DNA of 40,799 bases from positions 1,012,194-1,052,992 of the forward strand of contig BFEA01000125.1 of the NCBI GenBank assembly GCA_003427395.1, read 5' to 3'. Both the position numbers and the translations under genes were made by a program. The notes beneath the pieces were generated by a model. That model was not told where the DNA came from. It saw nothing but the letters and a program-made list of their open reading frames with translations, and did not search any database. The DNA comes from Chara braunii (taxonomy: Eukaryota; Streptophyta; Charophyceae; Charales; Characeae). This document shows, piece after piece, positions 1 to 10,298 of this stretch; the stretch's first letter is position 1; the number at the start of each line of letters is the position of its first letter.

Positions 1-545
1 ATTCCTGAAATGACCTGAAGCGGTTGAAGCTTCTGAAAGGGGTTTAAGGTACCCCCATCCAACCATTTGGATGGGTGTACCTGAAACCCCTTTCAAAAGT
101 TTCAGCTACTTCAGCGGTGTCATGTCCCCATATGAAATTCCTGAAATGACCTGAAGTGGCTGAAGCTTCTGAAAGGGGTTTCAGGTACCCCCATCCAACC
201 ATTTGGATGGGGGTACCTGAAACCCCTTTTAGAAGCTTCAGCCACTTCAGCGGTTTCAGGTCCCTACCTGAAATTCCTGAAATGACCTGAAGTGGCCGAA
301 GCTTCTTAAAGGGGTTTCAGGTACCCCCATCCAACCATTTGGATGGGGGTACCTGAAACCCCATTCAGAAGCTTCAGCCACTTGAGCGGTTTCAGGTCCC
401 CACTCGAAGTTCTTGAAATGACCTGAAGTGGCTGAAAAAACAGGCAGAAAAAAAAAAAAAAAAAAAACATAAAACTTCGCCTCTAAACCACCTGAATCTT
501 CTAAAATGACCTGAAGTGTCTTCAGGCCATTTCAGCGGTTTCAAA
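1..545. repeat. 136-bp tandem array of near-perfect palindromes
   Basis: Three head-to-tail units (1-136, 137-272, 273-408) and a decaying fourth, which is interrupted by a poly-A run at 447-467 and is traceable to about 545. Each unit is almost wholly an inverted repeat. The arms meet at a 4-nt CCAT loop (63-66, 199-202, 335-338) flanked by CCATCCAA and TTGGATGG, and the symmetry extends outward through AAGCTTC and CCTGAAGTGG. The period is exact and the left end lies outside the window. The word CCTGAAGTGG recurs in the fold-back elements at 2.9, 14.7 and 34.2 kb. No coding function is visible. Confidence 0.93.
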
Positions 546-1696
546 GCTATTAAAAGTCTTTCATTCTGAAATTTCAAGTGGTCGTTAACCGCGAGTGTAC
601 CGAAGGAGAGATACACGGGATATGGCATTAGATTTCCCACAAGGGGAGCTACAGCTTACGATAAGGTCTGCCACCACAGTGTCGATGCAGGAGCACGAGA
701 GACCTGACCTCACCTCTGCGGAAGTTGAGGAGAGTGATCCCTGGTGTCACCAGATGGATACGCGTGACCCTGATGACAAGAGGCGTATGAAAGAGGATAC
801 TCTTAGAGACGTCATTTAGTCGCAGTATGAGCAGCACAGCGTGTGCTAGAGCTCAGAGCGACATCTCGACGACCTCAGGTGAAGGTCTTGGCACAGAGAG
901 ATGGAAATCACAAGGGGCCTTAGCCTGAGCAGGCACGAGGGACGACACCAATACATGGTGAGCTAGGGTATGATGGGCAGGAGGACCGGCCTCAGTCAGG
1001 GCCAGCGATGAAGGATGGTGAAAGAGGTGCGAGGGGACCCTCATCGTTAGATGGGTTATCATTATTGAGCGAGAGTCGATTGGGTGAGCAGGCAACTGAG
1101 TTTGAGGGTTCATTGACTGCTCAACTATATGACACGGAGTCTCCTAGGATGCAGGTACGAGAGGAGGTATCCCAACCATCGACCATGGATATAGAGATAA
1201 AGTAGGTTAAGGCCGAGGTCTTGGGGCCAGACAGGGAAGATCCCGCAGAGGGCTTACAGACCCAGCGAGACGAGTCGTCACCGCTAGATTTTGGAGATAT
1301 TCCACGATGGGATGGTGATCGGAGTGAGGCCAGTATGAGGGGTCCCATTGAGGCAGGCATGGAGTGTACCCATGACACATCCATGACTCATGAGGAGGAA
1401 AGTTTGTCGGAGTTTCGAGGGTCGATAGATCATGAGCCTGTCAGGAGCGATGTGTGGCTAGCTGAGGAGATGGGATGAACATCATTGTTACATTTTCCCG
1501 GCTGGCTGGCTTTTGAGCGACTGGTCCAGGCCGCGAGATCGCACTTACCGGAGGATTAGACCACTAGTGGGCTTAGGGTACTATATGATGACTTGACCAT
1601 GCAGAGGGCCTCATAGGTAGCGACCTCGCAGCGGCTCAAGAGGCGACAAAGCAGGTTAGGGATTATACAAGGACAGTTGTCATCCAATCTTTTGAG
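546..1696 (+). other. Decayed coding-like DNA, no intact gene
   Basis: Several short plus-strand frames (595-819, 1008-1205, 1221-1478) encode acidic, Arg/Glu/Asp-rich low-complexity peptides. They lie in different frames and are broken by stops. Composition resembles the coiled-coil pseudogene that follows, so this may be its 5' part, but I recognise no domain and see no promoter. It could equally be gag-like DNA of a retroelement. Confidence 0.35.
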
Positions 1697-2368
1697 TTGA
1701 GTTACGACAAACAGACGAAACACGATGCACTGGGAGAGGTGGTGAATGACCTCCGTACGGTAGTTGTGGGAAGGGAGGCCCAGACTCTAGAGGAGGCCGA
1801 GGCGGTCCTCATGATTCAGAAGAGAGAGGTGAGTGACTGGCGAGCCCATGTTCAGAAGTTGCTGAGGGAGTATGAGCCACCTGCTGATGCGACGAACAGA
1901 GAGAAGCTCGAGCACAGGGTTGTCCTTGAGACTGTGCGATCATCTCAACTAGAGAGCCAGGTGTCGACTCTTGTTTGGTTACGGCAAGAGACTAGGGAGC
2001 AGACGCAGAGGCTCTTCTATGAAGATGCGGCCACAACCGAATGGCAGGAGGAGGTTAGGATGAGGAGATGAACAGGAGAGGAACCCATGCATGAGGGAAA
2101 GCGTACACAAGTAGAGGAGGGGCTTCAAGCGAGATTGCTATCTGAGGCCTCGGTGTGAGAGTCGGCAGGGGTGATGGAGCATGTTAGGAGAGTCACGCAT
2201 ATCGAGGTTGCACGAGGAGAGGTGCTACATGATGCGGTACAGAGGATAGGCGTTCTGGAGTAGGAGAACAGAGGATTGAGGGACATGGTACGTTGTCGGG
2301 GCAAATACCCTGACAAGGGTATTTGCCAGGGATTTTCAATGTCGGACACTGTCCGGCGCTTTCGTTGA
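1697..2368 (+). pseudogene. Coiled-coil protein remnant, decayed
   Basis: One plus-strand frame stays coherent from 1697 to a stop at 2366-2368 if three internal stops are ignored (TGA 2069-2071, TGA 2156-2158, TAG 2261-2263). The peptide is charged and rich in Glu, Arg, Gln and Leu, with heptad-like spacing suggesting a long coiled coil across the first 190 or so codons. The family is not recognised. Coiled coils upstream of zinc knuckles occur in retroelement gag proteins and the composition would suit that, but no zinc knuckle follows here. There is no ATG at the 5' end, so the true start is unknown. The three stops are of kinds that arise by single transitions (CGA or TGG to TGA, CAG to TAG), which fits neutral decay. 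A perfect hairpin sits at 2301-2326 inside the frame. Confidence 0.45.
2301..2326. repeat. Perfect short hairpin
   Basis: Eleven-base arms GCAAATACCCT and AGGGTATTTGC around a 4-nt GACA loop. It has no U-tract and no gene end to terminate, so I record it only as structure. Confidence 0.8.
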
Positions 2369-2854
2369 ATTGAAGGACTTGATGAGACTGGCGCTGCCAA
2401 AGTTTATTCAGACCTGACCTAAGACCGACAGACTAAAAGTTTTTGAACGTTAGTCCGAACGCGTGTGTCGTCCAGGAATAACGGATGTGAATGGTAATGC
2501 TTCGCTTTCATCGAAGCCGCAGGAACGTGCGGACATGAGAACGGTAAAACAAAATCTATTTTATCTAAAATAAAGTCACGCGGCTGTTAAGCTACGTGAT
2601 TCAGGACCGAAGTAGGCAGAAAAGAGGCATGCGTCGGGTATGGGGCTACAGCGTGAGAGGAATAGCAAGGTTTGTTTTTCTTCTGGGCTTGCCGAGTTGA
2701 CCTCGAGCCGGGGTGGGACCAACAACCCTATGTCGAGGCCTACCCGATGGGTGGCCCCGGAGTTGTGGATGGGCAGCCATCCACGGGGACGTAGCAGGCA
2801 GGCAGAGCCTGCCTAGGCCGCCGACCGGCAAGGCCTGCTATACCACAGACAGAC
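2369..2854. other. Gene-free stretch with short hairpins
   Basis: No supported gene. There are small inverted repeats, for example GGATGG/CCATCC near 2767-2782 and CAGGCAGAGCCTG near 2800. The region is otherwise unremarkable. Confidence 0.5.
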
Positions 2855-3320
2855 GAGAGAAGGTTAACAACAGTCGTATTTTTCATCACCACTTCAGAAC
2901 ACCCTTCACCACTTCGGGATGCAGTGTGCCTAAACAGGTGGTTTTCAGGGTCTTCGGACCTTTCACCGCTACAGGATCATTCAAGTCTGAAAATCCTGAA
3001 TGGTCCTGAAGTGGTGAAAACTCCAAAGACCCTGAAAACCACCTGTTAAGGAAGGCTCCATCCTCAAGTGGTGATGGGTGTTTTTTTTTGTCTTCGGATT
3101 TTTCACCACTTCAGGACCATTCAGGATTTTTAGACTGCCCAAAACTCTCACTTGACCACTTCAGGACACCCTTCACCACTTCAGGATGCAGCCTGCCTAA
3201 ACAGGTGGTTTTCAGGGTTTTCGGACCTTTCACCACTTCAGAACCATTCAGGATTTTCAGACTGCCAAAAACTCCAACTTCAGAATTTTCATTCCTCAAT
3301 CTTCAGCTACCCGATAACCG
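2855..3320 (+). mobile_element. hAT-like fold-back non-autonomous element, copy 1
   Basis: Shares its left end (GAGAGAAGGTTAAC) and right end (GCTACCCGATAACCG) with the copies at 14663-15222 and 34224-34695. The body consists of modules in alternating orientation built from the word CACCACTTCAGGA, CAGGTGGTTTTCAGGG and CATTCAGGATTTTCAGACTG. The inverted pair around 2993 would fold back on itself. No ORF encodes a transposase. The last few terminal bases seen in the other copies (CTTGTG) are absent. The flanks AGACAGAC and ACACAGGC match at only 6 of 8 positions, so this copy's boundaries are the least certain. Confidence 0.75.
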
Positions 3321-3440
3321 ACACAGGCAGGGTGGGCATGCAGAGCCATAGGCAGGCAGGGTCTGTAAGGCCACGACAAGGAGATAGGGACATGGTTGAG
3401 CTCTTCATATAGAAGAGTTGTTCCTATTACTATCGTGATA

Positions 3441-3528
3441 GGAGCTAGCCCAGTAGGTTACAGTGCCAGACTACTACCCAACAGGTGTTGGGATTGAATC
3501 CGACATACTGCGCTACCGGGCTAGCTCC
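3441..3528. repeat. Inverted repeat with tRNA-like promoter boxes
   Basis: An 88-nt stretch whose ends, GGAGCTAGCCCAGTAG and CTACCGGGCTAGCTCC, are inverted copies with one mismatch. Inside on the plus strand are an A-box-like TAGCCCAGTAGG and a B-box-like GGATTGAATCC. The latter is set in a 5-bp T-arm-like stem (GTTGG/CCGAC). The first and last 7 nt would pair like an acceptor stem, but the T-arm-like hairpin is not adjacent to that stem, so it does not fold as a standard tRNA. Best described as a tRNA-derived or tRNA-mimicking inverted repeat. Confidence 0.5.
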
Positions 3529-4021
3529 TTTTGGAGCAGCCCACTATGTTGGGGAAGTTGGGCACGACCTGTTTCAGTCGTGCGATCTTCGAGATCGCGC
3601 GGTTGAAATCAGCCGCGTTGTAGATGAGCATGGCCCCTGCGCAAGGATGATATGCATAAATCGAGAAATGGTCCAAAATCCTGGTAGGGATTTGAATCCG
3701 GGTCTGTATCCCGATTTGCCGTAGCAGGCCACGACGGGACATGACCGTTGGCAAAGCCAACGAAAAAAAAAAAAAAAAAAAAAAGGAAAACAAACAAAAG
3801 AACAGTCTTTGCAGACTGTGTGGGAGCACAAAGGCTCACACTTCGTTTTGGACAGTTGATTGTGGCCGCGAGATCTTGACCCGCAGTTTACACGCGGAAA
3901 GCAAGAGGGGGGTGAAGGAGTTGAGTGGAGAGTGAGAGAGAGAGGAATAGGAGGATGAGAGAGAGGAGGGCCTACTCCTCCCAACCTGCCAGCTGCCTCC
4001 CCGTTGTTAGGGAGGGGGAAG

Positions 4022-4061
<40 letters not shown>

Positions 4062-4296
4062 AAAGAAAACGAGAAACGGGATCTGATTTCTCTTTGAAAA
4101 TCTGTATTTTTTTGTTTGCGCCACTATTTTTTTGATGGCGTAAAACAATTTTGTTGACCTTGATTTGTTTTCTGTAGGTATTCAGGCATCTAGGCCATAC
4201 GCATGAACGTTTTTAGATTTTTTTATTAAGCGAATATTTTTCTAAAAATCCTCAAAGTCGGGGTACTTTTTACACCCTACTCTGAGTCTGTCGGAA
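3529..4296. other. Gene-free hairpin and poly-A region
   Basis: No gene. Contains GCACGAC/GTCGTGC near 3570-3592, CGCGG/CCGCG near 3598-3619 and CGTTGGC/GCCAACG directly before a 22-nt poly-A run (3763-3784). There is also a 39-nt poly-A run at 4022-4060. A further B-box-like GGGATTTGAATCC lies near 3688. Confidence 0.6.
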
Positions 4297-5375
4297 TTTG
4301 AACTCGTGAGTTTTCACGAGTTGTTTCTCTACTCCTCCCAACACTGACAACTGTCCTCCCCGTTTTCAGGGGAGGGCAGCAGAGGTGAGGGAGATGCAGT
4401 TGGCCCCAACTGCATGCTCCTGACTCAGATTAAAGCCAGGAACAGTACAGTTGGGGGATCTAAGTTTTTTATTTTCTTCTTTTGTTTTCTGTGTTTTTTC
4501 TTGAGGACACTTGTCCTCACCAGCTGCTACCTCTTACCCAAACTGCAAGAGATAACTGTCAGGCTCCCGTTTTTAAGGGGAGCCTAGAAAGTTAAAAGTC
4601 ACCTGAGGGAAAAGGCTAAGTACAGTCTTTTCCTTGATGTATCTCAACTAGGAAAAGTGCCGAGATACATCAAACTGAACGGGGTAGTAACTTTTCAGCT
4701 CCTTATCAGAAAAACAAAAGCAAAACAGATTTGGAAATACCAGAAATTCAACTATCTCGTGAAAATCCAAGATAGCTGAATTAAAGAGGGGAAAAAAAAA
4801 AAAAAAACCATGACCACGAATGTGGTTGCGGCTATGATCAGATACAGGCCAAATTGGCTTGAATGTGACTCAGGCTAGAGGCCGAGGAACTGGAGGGTCA
4901 GTAAGGGGAACTTGGTTGGAAACAACCATTTTCCCACTGAACCTGCACTCAGTGTGGGGCTGAGTGCAGGAAAAAGGGAGGAAAAGAGGGGGGCAGTTGA
5001 ATACAACCGCCACCCTAAATGTGTGGCTGAGGTAAAACAGCCTCAGTCCGTTGATCTGGCTCAGATCAACGGCCCCAGTGTGTGACAGCACATTTGCCTC
5101 ATCGCTGGAGTGTTGGAGAGGAGGCAGGAGTGTTGTCTGTGGAGTAGGAGGACTGCGAAGGAACGAGACGAACGAGGAGACAGCCAGAGCCTTGGTTGGA
5201 GCACTCTTCTCCACCCCTTGGCAGACTGGTCTCAAGGGGGACTCTGCGGCAACGTGGTGAGGAGCGGCAGTGAAGCGTGGCAACGAGCGACAGGGAGCAC
5301 GACAACTGGTGGAGGTGTGCCCGCCGATATTTTCGGCAACCATAACCCATGGTTGTGGGGTTATGCTGCCGAAAT
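4297..5375. repeat. Cluster of consecutive unrelated hairpins
   Basis: A series of short, near-perfect inverted repeats with different sequences: AACTCGTGA/TCACGAGTT (4301-4322), ATGCAGTTGG/CCAACTGCAT (4394-4415), TTGATGTATCTC/GAGATACATCAA (4634-4673), CCTGCACTCAG/CTGAGTGCAGG (4942-4970), GTTGATCTG/CAGATCAAC (5050-5070) and nested TTTCGGCA/TGCCGAAA around CATAACCC/GGGTTATG (5331-5374). The long minus-strand frame crossing this region shows no domain and continues into the minisatellite, so I do not call it a gene. Confidence 0.75.
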
Positions 5376-5489
5376 ACCGTGGCGTCGACACGACACCTTT
5401 ATTTTGAGGGGTGACGCTGCCGTTTTCACGACACGTCGGTGGCACTTTGTTTTGAAGAGTAACGCTGTCGTTTTTACGGCACGGTAGTA

Positions 5490-6285
5490 CAACGTGGCGA
5501 AGCGCTGCCGTTTTTTTATGGTGGTACGGCACTGCGAACCGTCGTCGTCTTTTTACGGGGGTACAGCATAGCGAAGTGCGCCATTTTTTTACAGTGGTAC
5601 GGCACAGCGAAGCGCTGCCGTTTTTTTGCGGTGGTATGACACGGCAAAGCGCTGTCATTTTTTTACGGTGGTACAGCACGACGAAGTACTGCCGTCTATT
5701 TACAGTGGTACAGTATGGCGAAGCGTCGCCGCATTTTTGCGGTGGTACATCACGCCGAAGCGATGTCGTTTTTTTACGGTGGTACGACACGACGGAGCGC
5801 TACCGTTTTTTTTTTTTACGGTGGTACGGCACGACGAAGCGCTGCTATCTTTCTACGGTGGTACGACACAGTGAAGCGTCACAGTCTTTTTGCGGTGGTA
5901 CGACACGGTGAAGCGCTGCCGTTGTTTTTATAATGGTACGGCACGGTACGACACGGCGGAGCACTACCGTTTTTTTTTTTTTACGGTGGTACGGTACGAC
6001 GAAGCGCTGCCATCTTTCTACGGTGGTTCGGCACAGCGAAGCGCCACGGTCTTTTTGCGGTGGTACAGCACAATGAAGCGTTGCCGTTGTTTTTACAATG
6101 GTACGACACGGCGAAGCGTTGCCGTTTTTTTTTGCGGCGGTACGACACAGAGAAGCACCACCATTTTTTTACGGTGGTACGACACAACGAAGCGCCGCCG
6201 TTTTTTTGTGGTGGTAAGGCACGGCGAAGCGCTGCTGTTTTTTTACGGTGATACGACACGGCGAAGCGCTGCCGTTTTTCTTAGT
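5490..6285 (+). repeat. 37-bp minisatellite, roughly 20 copies
   Basis: Unit of the form GCGAAGCGCTGCCG, a T-run, then ACGGTGGTACGACACG. The GTGGTA landmark falls at 5594, 5631, 5668, 5705, 5742 and 5779, an exact 37-bp spacing. Later units vary only in T-run length. More degenerate copies reach back to about 5390. Because 37 is not a multiple of three, the array stays open in several frames and generates many false ORFs with phase-permuted copies of the same peptide. Confidence 0.93.
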
Positions 6286-6994
6286 GAAGGTTCGGCATGA
6301 CAATGGAATTGCGGCACGACGGTGGGACGTGTGGCACGAAAGTAGAGGTTTCTTTTATGACATGGAATTTTTTTTTGTTGTGGCGCGACGTCTGCTTTTC
6401 TTGGTAAAGGTCTGCTACCATTGGTGTATACGGCAGCAGCAACATGACATGGTGGTGGTTGACGGCATGCGACGGTACAAAATCTGAGCGCGTCAGGCGG
6501 GTTTATTTTTTTATGTGGCACATGAGATAAATGTTTTGTAGTTAGGATTACCCAACACTTGCGGCAGTAGGACTGGACTACTTGCGACTGCCTGGATTCA
6601 GTTGGGGCTGACGTGGGACGCGGTCGGTCATTTGTGTTTGTCCTGACGCAGACCGTTTTGAGATTCGGCACCGGTTTTTATTTTTTTGAGAGGTGTGGCA
6701 GAAACGGTTTTCGACTTTATAGTCATTCGACGAAGTGTTTGACAGCATGGGACCACCTAGAACCGCGTAGGACCATCTGGGACCGCTTGAGACCAATTGG
6801 GACTGACGTCGTACCAGACTGAGTGTTTTTTCTGGGACGTGCGCGGCTCGCCGTTTGCACGCTTGGGTTACTGTGGATGAGGCGTGCGAGTGAGAGGTGG
6901 TTTGATTAGGATTTTCCTTGAGACTACAACTTTTGGCGGCACACACGGCTTGTTGGTTGACTTTCTTGAGTGAGCCAGGGCGCTTCTTCGGCAG
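6286..6994. other. No supported gene
   Basis: Transitional DNA after the minisatellite with scattered GGCACGA-type words. A few repeats of the form GGACCNNNTGGGACC occur near 6750-6800. No coding signal is supported. Confidence 0.5.
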
Positions 6995-7690
6995 CACTTC
7001 ACTCAAGGTCAGTTGATCGATTCAGATTCATTTTCGCACTTGTGTAAACCCACACTTTGTTTGGCCTTGTTTGTTTTGAATGTTCAAAAGAAAAGGTTGA
7101 GTAAAGCGTGTATGGTCATGCATGTGAAAAGTGGGATCTGACGGGAGTGTGGATTGCTAGATTTTCTGGACCTGCGGTTGTTTTTGTATGTGCAGGTAGA
7201 TAGAAGGGTGCTTGCAAAGGAGATTGATCATGGCTATTTGAAGAAAGGAAAAATGATTATCTTCCTTACTTCTCACCTGCCTGCACGTCAAAAAGGTTTC
7301 CTTGTTTTGAAAAATGTTAATTATGCAATGTCAGCACTGTAAAAATGAATTCAATTGCATAAAAAAAAACAGATAAGGTCAAACGGACTTGGTCATTTTT
7401 TCGAAGATTGACCCATTCTACCCCAAACGACCTTATCTATCTATACTTGTCCAAATGTTTCTCGTTTTATCACCTCTATCTTTTTTTCGTCTAAGGTACC
7501 CTTACGGAAAAAAATGAAAATTGTTAAAACCTGTTTGCAGTGAACACATTCTCATCTTTCAAGAAAGCATCTGAGGAGGGGGTTCGTTGCTTTTGGAGCC
7601 GACCCTGTTATCGAACCAGAGTGGACCGTTCTACGGGGGGGTACTTTGCCGATTCGGTGAAGACGGTCCGACTTCTGAGATCCGAGTTTT
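6995..7690. repeat. Dispersed repeat Y, copy 1
   Basis: Diverged but collinear with 23229-23890. Shared words include CTTCACTCA.GGTCA near the start, CCTCTATCTT.TTTTCGT, and the run GCTTTTGGAG.CG.CCC.GTTATCGA.CC followed by ACCGTTCTACG.GGG. No protein domain is seen. It may be part of an old LTR or leader. Confidence 0.65.
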
Positions 7691-8229
7691 GTGCTCAGGC
7701 GAGGGGGAGGGGTACCCCAGACCACTTCCTAGAGGGAGAGGCATGCAACACTTCAATGAATGCACCTGATCAAGAATCATTCGAAAAACCAGTTTGTCAT
7801 CCAATAAGAATATAAATGTGTGAAGACAGATATGTGGGTCTAGTCTTAAGTCGGCGGTGGATTAGAATGAATAACTTTTGCAGCGCATCTCATCAAGTCA
7901 AAACTAAGGTAGTGCGACTACCTTGTCGGCTGCATCAATATTATTGTTGATAGTCAATTTCTTGTTGGTGATTGTCTGATTGTTTTGTGATGTTCGACCT
8001 GAAATAGTCGGATTGTATTTCGATCCTGTGTTATTGGATGTATCTAATGATGATTTAGATTTTATCTGTCATCATTTCAGATTGAAAATATTTTTCTATT
8101 GACCACGGTTGATTTTTTTTTATATATAATTATATGTGATCGTTTAACTTTCTTTTGACTGGTGTCTAAAGGGACTAGGATATTGTGGGTTTCACACTTG
8201 GTTGAGACCATCCTAGTCAACCGGCGTAA
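7691..8229. other. AT-rich, no gene seen
   Basis: AT-rich stretch with TATATATAATTATATG near 8121. No supported coding or RNA feature. Confidence 0.5.
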
Positions 8230-8670
8230 GCTTCGTTTCTTAGGAGATCAACGCCCTAATGGACGAACGACGTTCGGGTTCAATTGGCGTTTTAATCGCG
8301 CGTACCTATACTACAGCGAGCGAGCAAACGCCCTCGGCTGACCCACCTCTGCAATTGCATTTAAAAACTTTCGCATGTGGGTCGGTAGCTCGGTAGGGAT
8401 ATGCCCCTAAGGGTGGTGACAGCCCCTTAGGGAAGCAAGCTTATGCCCCGCGGGAACCTGTCCTGTCGTAGGGGACCGCGGGATGTACAGCTGGCGCACC
8501 CAGTTAGAGCGGTGAAGGAACGACTCAACCACGCGGCCGTCTCGGCAATTCGTGGGATTATTTCGCGTCGTTCTGGAGTTGTCTCTTGATATTGTTTTTG
8601 GTAAACTCCTGCGTGACATGGCCGGGAGGGTTCCCGCCTCTTTGCGAGAAAAGGCGGGGGCCGATACGCT
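8230..8670. repeat. Dispersed repeat X, copy 1
   Basis: Diverged relative of 22436-22830. Shared words include CCCTCGG.TGA.CCACCTC.GCAATTGCA, CTTTCGCATGTGG and GGTGACA.C. The short ORFs on both strands are shadows. It may be LTR-derived, since a paired copy exists 14 kb away, but no LTR ends were identified. Confidence 0.6.
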
Positions 8671-8867
8671 TGACAACGTAACCTCATCGCTAGCGCAAAG
8701 CAGGCGAGACAGTCCACCTCGAGTCTCGAGTAGATGATTACAGATCTAGAGGAGAGTCAGAGGCGTCAGACCATGACAAGTCTGGTCGACGAGAGGAAGA
8801 CTGAGGGGCAACGGATTCCTATAGGCCAGGCACCGTCTCTCATGAGGTAGAGCCAGGAGGAATCAGA

Positions 8868-9595
8868 TTGGACACCTCTCAGCAAGACTCGCGGACAGAG
8901 GAGCCAATTGGGGCTATGCGGATGACATGTGAGAAGGTTGTTGTCGTCGACAAGCTTATGCTTGAAACAGACGAGATAGAAAGGATGAGAGAGGCAGAGG
9001 CACGTGGTTTGGACTGGGTTCCTCCCTCAAAGTTGGCAATTCAGGAGGATGGATGGCGAAAGATGGGTGGTAGGCACGGAGAGCGAGAGAGGGTTTCAGA
9101 GTCTCGAGATGTCATTTCACAGTGAACACGAGGGGATCAGTTGCAGTACTACGCACGACTCTTTCATGTACACCATCTTCGGTTTTGGGGCCGATGGATG
9201 ATATAGTGCACCTCCTTTCGTCAAGGTCCGAGAGATGTGACGAGGAGGCAACGACTGAGAGGGTCTCGAGGATGTTGAGTCCTGATATGGTGGATAGGGC
9301 CGTACAGGATATGACGATCCGACTCGAGAGGGAACAACCTCAGATCCTACCCAAGCCTTAGAAGACGAAGATAGAGGATAGCAGCACCGGTGACATGTGC
9401 TCATGGTGTGGTAAAGAAGCGCACAACAAGGTGGTTTGCCCCGCCTTCGAGGACGACCTTAGGAGGCGATTCATGCAGTTCGACGGACAGGGGCGAGTCG
9501 GAGATATGCGTGACCCTCGTCTACCGAGGAGACGTCACAGTGCTAGGAGAGTTGTGTATGACAGGCTAGGCTTGGAGGTGAGAGAGGATGAGTGA
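8868..9595 (+). pseudogene. Decayed gag-like frame with CCHC zinc knuckle
   Basis: From 9122 to 9595 one plus-strand frame is coherent apart from a single TAG at 9359-9361. Just after that stop (9398-9439) lies a complete zinc knuckle, CSWCGKEAHNKVVC, with the C-x2-C-x4-H-x4-C spacing of retroelement nucleocapsid domains. Upstream is a helical charged segment. A separate frame from 8868 to 9125, also charged, probably belongs to the same protein across a frameshift. Zinc knuckles bind nucleic acid and sit at the C-terminal side of gag. No protease or polymerase follows, so only a gag fragment survives. Its knuckle differs from that of the elements at 24-38 kb, so it is another family. A cellular zinc-knuckle protein cannot be excluded. 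Confidence 0.5.
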
Positions 9596-10206
9596 TAGGT
9601 TACATGGCTATGAGACTCGGACGCACGAGAAGCCAGACTATGAGATCCGAGAGAAGATACACGAGAATGGGGGGGCTAATATGGGGGATAGATTGTTGGA
9701 CTCGTACCATATTGTTATCGTCTACTTTGAGGGCTCCGAGACATGGACTTGTATTACCTCATGACTTGTGTATTGAGAGTTTTGACTTCAGATTTCATGA
9801 CACGAGTCATGTATTATATGTAATTGATGATTAGATTTAACTCGTGTTGCAAAAGAATGTACATACGTGATAGACTACTAGTTTTAGTAGGTTGGCTTGA
9901 GTAGGGGTTTCAGAGATTGCCATGGGCATGAGAGTCCAGTTTTGTGTGAGTTTTGTGTGAGATTGATGTGTGTTTCGTGTGAGTATGCGTCTGGTATGAG
10001 TATGATTTTTCAAGGTAAGACAGTGAGTTAGTGAGTGCTCTTGCGAGATACATTCTCTCATTCAGGGATATTGTTTTGATTTTTGAATAATGATACTCAT
10101 TTGAGACATTCAATTTTTCATGACTGATTATGAGATTCGGAGCGTATTGCGCAGATATATCCTACGAGACACAATACTATGCAGGACTTTTCTTGTTTTT
10201 ATTTGA
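9596..10206. other. No supported gene
   Basis: Possible continuation of the decayed gag frame to about 9790, then GTGTGAG-rich DNA (9940-10000). Nothing else is supported. Confidence 0.45.
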
Positions 10207-10298
10207 GTATGCCTATTTGATGAGTTTTTATCCAGCCGTGTGAGTCTCGTGTGTATGCCTATTTGATGCGTTTTGATCCAGCCGTGTGACTCTCGTAT
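10207..10298 (+). repeat. 45-46-bp tandem duplication
   Basis: TATGCCTATTTGATG begins at about 10208 and again at about 10253. Each copy continues into ATCCAGCCGTGTGA and CTCGT. There are two copies with a few substitutions. Confidence 0.85.

Noticed and set aside
3441-3528. Functional tRNA gene
   Set aside because: The T-arm-like hairpin is not next to the acceptor-like stem and no clover-leaf can be drawn on either strand.
4870-5790. Long minus-strand open frame (306 codons)
   Set aside because: Its N-terminal half is the translated 37-bp minisatellite and the rest is hairpin-rich non-domain sequence. Open frames of this kind occur on both strands here.
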